Assembly: GCF_000003605.2 (NCBI RefSeq)
Contig: NW_003156241.1
Location: 54,112-84,727, forward strand
Length of the DNA: 30,616 nucleotides
From: Saccoglossus kowalevskii
Lineage: Eukaryota > Hemichordata > Enteropneusta > Harrimaniidae
Direction: 5' to 3'
Of the stretch, positions 22,601-30,616 are shown piece after piece. The notes under the pieces are model-generated. The model worked only from the letters and a program-made list of their open reading frames with translations, was not told the origin of the DNA and did not search any database. The translations under genes and the position numbers were made by a program. Position 1 is the stretch's first letter; each line of letters opens with the position of its first letter.

Positions 22601-25600
22601 TTTTTGTATGCCTGCTTGCCCAAGATTAACATTATGACATACAGCCAAGGCAGTGATAAATCTTGCATATTATAGCATCACAACTTGAAAGCAAAGGGTC
22701 ATTCAAGCAGCATTTAAAACATAGCAGTGGTCATTATTTTATCTATTACATAGTGACTGATTCAAGATAGGAGAAGAATTAAGTAGAAAGAGAACAATAC
22801 ATACATTCACTTAACAGTTATGGAAGTTTTTTATCTTAACTGAACAAAATAAGGACAATACACAAGTACTGCAAGTTTTGTTTTATAATCATGATACAAA
22901 ATAGAATAAACCATTCAATGCTGATGTAATCACGTTTTCCCCTCAATTTTTATTGATTGTTTACTGTTACAGATTTTGTAACAAACAGAGTCGAATCTGC
23001 ATGGAAACTTTAAAGCTCAAATGGATGCAAAAAAACGAGGGAATGCGACTTCTATCTGCTTTACAAAGCTTTAACGTTAGAGCCATAGCACCCTATGCAA
23101 AATACCATGTTACATACATCAGCAGAACAGTGAACATGATGGTAGACAAGGAGGGACAAAAACTAGTCTTGTGACTCTTGACGAGAACTATCCGGCCATT
23201 TGCAAACGTCTATTTGTGATGAAGAGATCATTGTAATTAAATCACAAGCAATTGTATAAAAAAATTAGGAAGTTTTTTCAAGATGTAAATGGAGAGAGTT
23301 GTATTTTGTAGTAGCATGCCTTGGGATTACTTGCATACAGTGTTCTAACCAGGAGGGGTTTGTTTTCCAAATGAACTCAAATTTCAGGCAAGAAAAATTG
23401 TATTATTTAAATGTGGAGTACTTTTCATAGTGTCATCACAACATTTATCAATCAAGTTCAATAGAATCTGGTCAGAACACTGCACACTATACAATGTGAT
23501 TGGTTAAGTATGTTATCATGGGTATATGAATAATGTGTATGGTCATCAGTGCAATAATTGGATGGTATTTGTGTTTGAGGTACGACAAGCATTAGGAAAC
23601 AAATGTGCCAAGCATTAATAAAGATAGGAGCAAAGCAGGCATAAGTACCTCCCCTTCCCAAACCCGTACCAGCGGCATAGGCTGCTGCGGCTGCAGCTGC
23701 TGCACTTGCACCTGGTATCACAGCCGCCGTCACTGCTTGTTTTGTATTCTGGTCTTTCGGTGTGGCTTTCTTAACTTCGCACTGTCAGGGGGGAAAAACA
23801 AAGTAAATTGTCAGTGTAAACACCAGTGGCGCTCGCAGGTCTGAATCCATCTAGAAAATGAGTGCAAACATTTTGAATCGATCGAAGATTCATTGTACCC
23901 AACTAGATATCTAGAAAACGTGTGTAGATGCTTTGAATTGATCCAAGAATTGCTGTGTCCAACTAGATATGAAACTGTTCAGAGCTTGCGACTAGACTGA
24001 ACACTTGCATCAATCCAGCCAAGGGCATGCTTTAATTTCATGAAACACAAATTTTTGCCAATCTCTGAGGAAGTGAAAAGCCTGAAATTTTGCAGCAGTA
24101 AAAATTTCTCCTTGCGTTTTCTTCTTAAGTTGGTCAGTGACTTTCAGGAAATTTTGCCTTCACCCACTGCCATAAAATAATCAAATCATGATAATGTCCA
24201 GCAGAGAAAAACAGTTTACAGTACAGCATTCTAAGCATCCTCAAGTAATGGTTCAGGATTTATAATGCTATACTGTAAAATACTTTATTTTAAACTGGAT
24301 TTAATTTTTGATGAAAAGACGAAAATGAGTTTTTTATGAATTTTCTTTTCACCGAGGAAAAAAGATATATTCGCTTGATTTTACTTTTACTATATCATCC
24401 CTTTAGCGAAAATAACAAATAAATTCCAAGCAAAAATAAAGTATTATACAGTAACTGGTTATATCAAAATAGCGAGTGTGAATGTACATAACAATAGTTG
24501 ACAAATTCCCACATCAATACTTACTTTGTTATTCCCTAGAAGATGGAACTGTTGTTTACATATTTCTTCGACTGAATCTTCTTTTTCAAATTCTATAAAA
24601 CAGAAGCCTCTTCTTTTATTTGTAGCTCTATCTATCGGAAGTTCTACCTCCTTGATCTATAAAAAAACAGACCATTAACTGTCAAAAAAGGATAACTATC
24701 AACTGACTGACTATGTTCTTTCTCGGCATCTCGTCCAACAAGCAAGAAAACAAAACTGGGGCTTTACACAACAAGTACTATTTGTCAAAACCATGAAATT
24801 TTATAACAATGAAAATTTCAGAGGTCACAATGTCATCAAATCTTATAAATTTAAGACATGATGGCAGATCTTTTGAAAAAAAATTACACTGATATTGCCC
24901 CAGCACTGCCCTGGCAAGATCAAGGGTTACTTAATTTGTTCTTGCCGATAACATGAGACGCCGAGAACCAGTTAACAGGATGATGTGTTAATAATCCTAA
25001 ATAAATGAAAATTAAAAATCAATAAAAAAAGCACATCTACATTATCACAAAGGACATGGTCACCTAGCAAAGATACTAATTAATTACACTTAATTATTTT
25101 TAATTAACTTTCAATACTTTACGCATTTTTATATGTTATATAAAAATAAATATATAAGAAACAAAAAAAAAGTAAATTTGTGAGCATGGCCATGAAATTT
25201 TACTGATTTATGTTTTGGTCAGTGAATGAACTTGGTGCAAAAACTGTGATATGGAACAAAAGAAAGCTGATTATAATCAAGTTTGGATTAAAAACCATTT
25301 CACATTGAACAGATGACTTGGAGTATAAGGGAAGGTGCATGCAAAATAAAGCATTTTATAATATATATATATATCACTACTACCCCACTTATTATATACG
25401 GATCAAATTACATTATATTGTTATTTTTTTGGGTTAGTTTATTGGTTCTGTACTGACCACCCCATACCTCTGTGATGCTTCACTCTTGACTAATACCAAA
25501 CTCTCATTGGCAGCGGCTCCCGCAAGTCAACTCCAACCTTGAGAGCAAAATACGGTTGGATTTCTTTTAAAGAACTTCCAAATAAATTAAATCACACCGC

Positions 25601-28600
25601 TGTATATGGTCGCAGTGATATTTACTTGACACATGTTTGAAGGATTGCCCCCTGTGCACATGTGGACAGGGGTTGATAAGGTTGTAAGTGAGTATAAAGG
25701 GCGGAATTGAAAGACAAGTGGACTGTATAGATATAATGGTGTGGATTTCCACTAAAACAGATTAGACAAATGGGAACTCTGGAAAGGATGAATAAATCTG
25801 TTTAACCACACAATATATTGAAATTCTATTTTTTTTCACTATTAAGATAGAACAAGTCTTACATAATAGGTGGGAGAGTTTGCCTTTTTCAAATCTTGAT
25901 GAACACCTATCGTATTTGCTCTACTCGTACCTTTGGTGAATGACGAGTCAATACATTATTTTTATAAAGCAGCATTAAATACAATTGTTGGTTTGTGTAC
26001 ACTTATTTGAATGCACTTGTAATAGAGCAAATACGGTACATGTTAAGATATCATTTCTGGAAAGGAAATTGGCCAAGGGTCTAAAAGAATATGATTTCAT
26101 TCTGACAACTGTCATTGTGTGATTCACAATCGATGTATCAATAGCTGGTGTTTTATTTTTAAAGGGTTAAATTGGAAAAAAAATAGATGTAATCATACAA
26201 GTGTCAGTGTAATATCAGATTTATTAGACGTGTATGTTTGAGAAATCTAATATTTAGCCCATGTATCATAAAAGCAACATGGTCAACTTTGCATTCTTAT
26301 CTAGAAACAAGACTAGCGTCATCTCTGGTTTGTGCAAGGTACAAGATCAACTCTAAAATGTAATATGGGTTAGGTACAGTAGATAATTTTAGGCTGGATA
26401 TGCAATTCTGAAAAACGGACACAGGCGGATATAACACGCGCATGCATGCATGCACGCACGCACAGATGAAGACACAAGCATGCATGCACACAAAGTTGGC
26501 ATCCAAATTGTCTTGTGCGAATAAAATTAGTTGAAATTACTTCTTTTCACATGTAAAGTCACAATTATGACAACACAAAAGCACTGAATTTTCCGAGAAA
26601 ATTATTGATTATAGTTGAAACGGTGGAACATAGTAGCAGTCAATTGAAATATTTCCTTTAATATATGTAAATCAATATGACAAAACAAGAGATGCCAGAT
26701 GATATAGCAAGATGTATTGACAATAAGAATTTTTCAATTAACAAATACAAAACATTGGCTACAGAATATGATTGAGTGAGCTTAATGACAAATCAATCCT
26801 ATTCAAGGGAAATCTTTGAAACCCAGAGACAGCAATGAGAGAAATCAGGAGAAGGCCATTTCTTGCAACAATAAAGTCTTCTGTTTTCAGTTTGAATATA
26901 AATTTCATTAGGCATAGAGAAAAATGCCATTTTATTTATAAGAGGACAGAATTATTTATGTGTACATGTGTAGTTGAGAATCAGATTTCAGAATAATCAT
27001 CAACACAACTTGATAAAGAACAAAATCATACTTACTGCTCCAAACTTAGTAAAATAGTCCCTGAGTTCATTTTCTGGATATTCGGGATTTAAGCCTCCGA
27101 CAAATATTTTTGTGATAGGAGGCTGACCTCCCCTTGCTTTAGCCCTTTTAGGATCGATAATTCTACCGTCTAATTTATGTTCTTGTGGCTGTAAAACCTG
27201 AAATATATGAATAACATTACTTTCACACATCTAGCAGTTTACGGCATTTAAGAAACGCCCAAACATGACTTGGAATATAATGAATTTGAAGCAATACAGA
27301 TCATATAATTTTTCGCAACTTTAGACCGAAGTGTATTCTGTGTAATTTAGAATATGCTTTATGACGCATATCATACGTTTTATTAACTTAGATTTTGAGT
27401 ATAGTTGCACAAGTCTTTGCAGTATTCCACTCACGACATCTCACACCATCAATGCCTCACTTACATATGATGCTAATAATACCAAATATGAGCTATGGGA
27501 TGTTTCATTCAATGTCTGATATGAAAGCCAAATACATGGAATTCCCTGTAATCACAAAGTCTCAAGGTCGCTGGCAGCCCATGTTGAAACGTTACAAAAT
27601 AACCAATCAAATTTATCAGCAGCAGCTTGCAGCGCTAGGAAAGTCACAAAGACTAAGCGAAGCGCTGCAAGGATTTTCGACTAACAGTAGTATTTCCCTA
27701 GATTTAAACGAGTAGTTTGACGAGCAGGTATCCTGTACTAGATCTCCAAGGTTGTTTATTATGTCGTAATACTTGCAATAACACTATGAGTGGTTGATCT
27801 ACGTCAATAGGATATATCCATGATAAATATTACACATCAATTTCTTGTCATATTAAACTGTTTTTGAAAATTCAATGACAACTGCTTGCACTCATTGGAA
27901 GGGTTTAAATTAATCTGGATCTAGAGTCTAAAATGTAATCTACCTCTCAAAAACTAATGACGTCAGTAATTTCTGTCAAATATTACTTAGTTGTGAACAG
28001 TGTGCCCTGTAAGCGGATTTGACACACCACTGACGTACAAAGATTTGCTGTGATGCAACTAGTTGTGTGCAACACTGTTATAGTTATTGGATTTGTAATT
28101 TGGTAAAATTACATTTCCATTTTATTTTTGTCTCGAGTCACCTACACAGTCACATACAACTTTATTTTTTTCTTGAAAACCTTTCCTCGGCAGTCAACAA
28201 GCCTGATTTTGGGGATGATTCCATTTTTTACTAAGGATCTAAGGATCCTTACAAAATCGCCTATATTCGAGGGCAGACTGGTTGTGAAGTAGATTGTTAT
28301 TAAAAATACAAATCTCATAAACACGCTATTTTCTTATTCAAATTATAGACTGACAACAAATCAAAGCAATACTAATGTTTTGTCAGAAATGTATCATCGC
28401 TATGTCAGAAATGATGCAATTGTCCTGAAAACTTTAGGTTAAAAGAGAGGACTAATAAAATAAATATATGACATTACCTTTTCAACGCTGGCGCCATCAG
28501 CAAATAATACAAAACCAAACCCTCTTGACCTGCCTGTGACAGGATCTATCTTGATTGTGCAGTCTACCACTGGACCAAATTTCTTAAAATATTCTTTTAA

Positions 28601-28605
28601 ATCTT
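19622..28605 (-). CDS. hnRNP A/B-D family RNA-binding protein (C-terminal 7 exons)
   Basis: Exons in order of transcription are 28478-28605, 27036-27197, 24525-24656, 23649-23781, 21691-21720, 20873-21178 and 19622-19689. All have GT-AG borders and phases that agree, giving 318 residues plus part of a codon. The protein belongs with hnRNP D/AB/DL, nuclear-cytoplasmic proteins that bind AU- or G-rich RNA and act in splicing, mRNA decay and localisation. RRM1 is seen from [10 protein letters not shown] on, with RNP1 RGFGFVLF and the family block [18 protein letters not shown]. The linker is [18 protein letters not shown]2 is complete: RNP2 KIFVGGL, RNP1 RGFCFIEF. The tail has an Ala-run and Ala/Pro/Gly/Tyr-rich low-complexity sequence and ends AYHPYTR. 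RNP2 of RRM1 and the N-terminus were not found and are probably right of the window. The HPYxR end recalls DAZAP1, but the RRMs fit the D/AB group. Confidence 0.95.
19690..20872 (-). other. hnRNP intron (1.2 kb)
   Basis: It lies between the tail exon and the last coding exon. No further exon or repeat with support is seen. Confidence 0.7.
20873..21178 (-). CDS. hnRNP exon: Ala/Pro/Gly/Tyr-rich tail
   Basis: It is 306 nt, phase 1 at both ends, with acceptor TTTGTTTTCAG and donor GTGAGT. It encodes [20 protein letters not shown] and continues as Ala/Pro/Gly/Tyr low-complexity sequence to [14 protein letters not shown]. The + strand and another minus frame are also open here and are shadows. 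This is the prion-like region typical of the family. Confidence 0.93.
21691..21720 (-). CDS. hnRNP 30-nt microexon
   Basis: It is phase 1 at both ends and encodes [10 protein letters not shown]. The acceptor TTATTTTCAG and donor GTGAGT are both strong. Skipping it would keep the frame. Confidence 0.88.
21721..23648 (-). other. hnRNP intron (1.9 kb)
   Basis: No coding frame with support is seen. An open frame at 22953-23174 on the + strand has no recognisable motif. Confidence 0.7.
23649..23781 (-). CDS. hnRNP exon: end of RRM2 and polyalanine segment
   Basis: It encodes [15 protein letters not shown] (last RRM2 strand), then AVIPGAS, eight Ala and [10 protein letters not shown]. The exon ends in phase 1 at a GTACTT donor. 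Confidence 0.92.
23851..23970 (+). repeat. 60-bp tandem duplication
   Basis: Two units start CTAGAAAA at 23851 and 23911 and both end CCAACTAGATAT. The internal sequence has diverged, so the duplication is old. Confidence 0.85.
24273..24451 (+). mobile_element. MITE family A, copy 3 (complete)
   Basis: The inverted ends CTGTAAAATACTTTATTT and AAATAAAGTATTATACAG differ at one position and are flanked by TA (24271-24272 and 24452-24453). Internal blocks match copies 1 and 2. The TA target points to a Tc1/mariner-type mobiliser. Confidence 0.88.
24525..24656 (-). CDS. hnRNP exon: body of RRM2
   Basis: The 44 codons start [20 protein letters not shown] and end [11 protein letters not shown]1 is RGFCFIEF. 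The acceptor is TTTTTATAG and the donor GTAAGT. Both ends are phase 0. Confidence 0.95.
25910..26036. mobile_element. TA-flanked MITE with CCGTATTTGCTCTA-type ends
   Basis: TATCGTATTTGCTCTA (25908-25923) is mirrored by TAGAGCAAATACGGTA (26023-26038) with one mismatch. A TA lies at each outer edge. The length is 127 bp and it is non-coding. Confidence 0.8.
26441..26490 (+). repeat. CATG/CACG microsatellite region
   Basis: CATGCATGCATG is followed by CACGCACGCAC, and GCATGCATGCAC recurs after a short gap. The open frame across it on the minus strand (HACV-type repeats) is an artefact. Confidence 0.8.
27036..27197 (-). CDS. hnRNP exon: end of RRM1, linker, start of RRM2
   Basis: The 54 codons run from [20 protein letters not shown] through [20 protein letters not shown] to YFTKFGA. 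KIFVGGL is RNP2 of RRM2. The donor is GTAAGT. Both ends are phase 0. Confidence 0.95.
27198..28477 (-). other. hnRNP intron (1.3 kb)
   Basis: It lies between the two RRM1 exons. It contains the unexplained + strand open frame at 27423-27715. No repeat is evident. Confidence 0.7.
27423..27715 (+). CDS. Unrecognised open frame in an hnRNP intron, opposite strand
   Basis: An open frame of about 100 codons runs to TAG at 27713-27715. It contains [20 protein letters not shown], then [20 protein letters not shown], and ends SISLDLNE. The composition is balanced (charged, aromatic, no low complexity), unlike the chance frames around it. A good acceptor (GTCTTTGCAG) lies at 27413-27422, and the frame is closed by TAG shortly before it (27389). 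It could be the last exon of a nested gene, an exon of unknown type, or a gene-derived fragment. I do not recognise the family and no poly(A) signal lies close downstream. Confidence 0.25.
28478..28605 (-). CDS. hnRNP exon: main part of RRM1
   Basis: The acceptor is TTTTTTACAG and the donor GTAATG (minus strand). It encodes [20 protein letters not shown], then [14 protein letters not shown] and ADGASVEK. It starts with two bases of a split codon, so an upstream coding exon must exist. Confidence 0.95.
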
Positions 28606-29318
28606 CTGTAAAAAACAATATGCAAATACACATTTATTTTATCTTGTGCTTTTTTTTACCATATTTGATTTCTTTTTCATTAAATTTTTGCAAATGCAAG
28701 AAATACTTTACTTTGTTCGAAAACTTTTTCGTTCTTCCCATCTAGACAACTGTTGGTTGTGGCCTTTGGCAATAATGTATGCATGTCTTTTTGTTTCCTG
28801 TCACGAATTTGATTTGAAACCTGTCAATTACACTTCAAGTCACAAAAAGCAATCTCACTGGGTGAGAATAGTGCTAGTTTTGAAGATCATCCTTGCACAT
28901 AATCTAATTGAAATCAGAAGCAGGTGTGTTGCGTTTCAGTAAATGGCCGCCAATGGTAGACATTACATCTCACCACAGTCCCTCTATCCTCTGTCTGGAA
29001 ACGCTTGGCTGTCTATTGTCCCTGAACTGGTTGTGGGTAAATGAATCGTTCACACCTTGGACAATTAGCCACAAAGCTGAGTGTATACAAATTTAAGCAG
29101 TGCAAACAGAACTGAACATATTACCGTGATTTATCAAAATGCGAACATCCGAGAGAAAAACTAACCACATCACCAAAAAGTAAATGTACACATCTTTTCA
29201 CATGAAAAACAAATATTATAGTTGAATGCTATTTTTTTACTATAAAAGGGGCCAACTCGCTGACAACGCATCAAGTAAGTTCAAGTACATAAAAAAACAA
29301 GCAGCCTGTCGGCTGAGA
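28606..29318 (-). other. Upstream hnRNP intron, left part
   Basis: I searched for the missing RRM1 start (K-[LIM]-F-[IV]-G-G-L) on the minus strand and did not find it. There is no repeat or RNA gene. The open frames on the + strand show no motif. Confidence 0.6.
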
Positions 29319-29413
29319 TAGCTCCGCTGTTAGCAATGCACATTTCAATTAAAGAACAGAAGACATCATTAGAAAATGAACAATATGTATAGTATCAGAC
29401 TTGCAGTTTTTAA

Positions 29414-29903
29414 CAAGAAGTCGAAAATATCACTTTCTACCAAAAATGACAAAAATATTCACCAAAATTAGAGAATTGAAGATATCATCACGAAATGAAC
29501 AAATCTGAGAAAGGTCTACATGTAGTATCTATATATGTAATATCAAAGCAAATGAACTTTTGGTTTTTAACAAGAAGTCGAAAATATCACTTTTTACCAA
29601 AAATTACAAAAATATTCACCAAAATTAGAGAATTAAAGATATCATTACAAAATGAACAAATCTGAGAGAGGTCCACATGTAGTACCTATATATGTAATAT
29701 CAAAGTAATTGCACTTGCAGTTTTTAACAAGAAGTCGAAAATATCACTTTTTACCAAAAATGACAAAAATATTCACCAAAATTAGAGAATTGAAGATATC
29801 AACATGAAATGAACAAACCTAAGAGAGGTCTACCCAAGGTACATATACACCAAGTATCAAAGCATTCAGGCTTGTAGTTTTCAAGAAGAAGTCGAAAAAG
29901 TAA
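29414..29903 (+). repeat. 157-bp monomer tandem array
   Basis: The anchor CAAGAAGTCG starts at 29414, 29571 and 29728. The same block in the last, truncated copy puts GTCG at 29891, again 157 bases on. The monomers share AAATATCACTTT, ACCAAAAATGACAAAAATAT and TTCACCAAAATTAGAGAATT, with only scattered changes, so the array is young or homogenised. Confidence 0.93.
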
Positions 29904-29960
29904 AACATTGACACGGACGACGACGCCGACGGACGCCGACGGACAATCACTCATATGATA

Positions 29961-29991
29961 AGCTCCGCTCGACAAAGTCGACAGCGGAGCT
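29961..29991 (+). repeat. 3'-terminal hairpin of the HINE-like element
   Basis: Thirteen base pairs with a two-base bulge enclose an AAA loop. It is preceded by a GACG/GCCGACGG-rich stretch (about 29911-29943), itself a short G/C-rich repeat. Confidence 0.88.
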
Positions 29992-29992
29992 A

Positions 29993-30540
29993 AAAAAAAA
30001 ATGGCACAAAAAAAAGTCTCCCTACTCAATTCCTGGCAGTGCTAAAGAATTGATACTGCAGGATATTATTCTTAGAGACATGTCACCAGAATTGTAAATA
30101 ACATTCCAAATATATGCTTGAAAACAAAAATAATGACATGAAAATTTGAATGGCAATGAGTTGGTGAGAGGCCATCTTTATTTTGAACAGAAAAAGTGAA
30201 TGCCTAAATATACGTATACTGTATATAATATAATAAAACAAGCACAATAAACCAATCCACCAACTACAACTAGGTTTAAGCTATCCAATAAATGAAAAAA
30301 CATCAATCTTTCTAAAACACGTGCCGAATAGAAGGGGCCAATCTGATTAAAATCTGATGTAGTGTTATTTTAATTTTATTTTTTATTACTTTTGTTATTA
30401 ATGCCCTTTTATTTTATTATTTTACTTTGATTTTGATTTTGTGATTTTTTTTTTAATTCCGCCCTACCTACATCTGATCCGACGCCTATGTAACGAGATT
30501 TCAATGAGACCCACTATCGACGATTTCAGTCAACGAATCA
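29993..30540. other. AT-rich flank without recognisable features
   Basis: It contains A- and T-runs but no exon, repeat family or RNA gene that I can support. A GTAGGT donor-like site lies on the minus strand near 30470. Confidence 0.5.
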
Positions 30541-30559
30541 CAGACCTCCTTCTATAGCG

Positions 30560-30616
30560 CACATGATGACGTCACCGGGCGGAGTCGGGTGGCAAACACA
30601 CTCAAAATAAAATGGC
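30560..30616. promoter_or_regulatory. CRE plus GC-box cluster
   Basis: A palindromic cAMP-response element TGACGTCA (30567-30574) is followed directly by a GC-box GGGCGG (30577-30582). The AAAATGGC at the window edge resembles a YY1 site. Local GC and CpG content is well above the surrounding sequence. It may be the edge of a promoter, but the gene it would serve (hnRNP or a neighbour) cannot be told. Confidence 0.4.

Larger units (their letters stand above)
23782..24524 (-). other. hnRNP intron (0.74 kb)
   Basis: It holds a 60-bp tandem duplication (23851-23970) and the complete family A MITE (24273-24451). Confidence 0.75.
24657..27035 (-). other. hnRNP intron (2.4 kb)
   Basis: It holds a TA-flanked MITE (25910-26036), an (AT)n run near 25359-25374 and a CATG/CACG microsatellite near 26440-26490. 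No coding exon is seen. Confidence 0.7.
29319..29992 (+). mobile_element. HINE/pearl-like non-autonomous Helentron-type element
   Basis: Short inverted ends TAGCTCCGCTGT (29319-29330) and ACAGCGGAGCTA (29981-29992) are exact complements. The core is a tandem array of a 157-bp monomer. At the 3' end a hairpin AGCTCCGCTCGAC-AAA-GTCGACAGCGGAGCT (29961-29991) has a two-base bulge and is followed by TAAAAA. Short inverted ends, a minisatellite core and a 3'-terminal hairpin are the marks of Helentron-associated elements (HINEs) and of the pearl elements of bivalves, whose monomers are near 160 bp. It has no coding capacity. The family is inferred from structure only. Confidence 0.75.

Noticed and set aside
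23605-23844. Plus-strand Cys-rich frame opposite the polyalanine exon
   Set aside because: Antisense of GCA/GCT alanine codons gives Cys-rich translation.
26297-26506. Minus-strand frame with HACV repeats
   Set aside because: Translation of a CATG/CACG microsatellite.

Overview
The window looks like AT-rich nuclear DNA of an invertebrate bilaterian, probably marine. The genes have GT-AG introns, the exons are short and widely spaced, and the introns are full of small inverted-repeat elements, decayed LINE sequence and a 157-bp tandem-repeat element of the kind known from molluscs, echinoderms and other invertebrates. Species and phylum cannot be fixed from the sequence. There are no bacterial operons, rRNA, tRNA or CRISPR arrays.

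Layout. (1) 1-2650: unassigned sequence, a foldback element (218-421) and a 5'-truncated, broken non-LTR retrotransposon (about 690-2652, + strand). (2) 3455-9829, + strand: five exons of the RING-H2 E3 ubiquitin ligase RNF181. The exons join in frame into 132 C-terminal residues ending in the conserved ESLHNSMYT tail. Only a short first exon (about 20-25 residues) is missing and presumably lies left of the window. (3) 9830 to about 16000: the RNF181 3' UTR and a gene-free interval with small repeats and several GAGGGCG motifs that resemble CTCF sites. (4) About 16000-28605, - strand: seven coding exons and a likely 3'-UTR exon of an hnRNP A/B-D family RNA-binding protein (end of RRM1, all of RRM2, and an Ala/Pro/Gly/Tyr-rich tail ending in HPYTR). 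The exon or exons with the N-terminus and the first strand of RRM1 were not found and probably lie right of the window. (5) 28606-30616: the upstream intron or flank of the hnRNP gene, with a HINE/pearl-like element (29319-29992) and, at the right edge, a CRE plus GC-box cluster.

The two genes are arranged tail to tail and have no obvious joint function: one is a cytoplasmic ubiquitin ligase, the other an RNA-processing factor. No clearly new multigene system is visible. The items most worth a second look are the 157-bp-monomer Helentron-type element, the cluster of CTCF-like motifs between the two genes, an unexplained 106-codon open frame inside an hnRNP intron on the opposite strand, symmetric cassette exons in the hnRNP tail, and several small inverted-repeat families.
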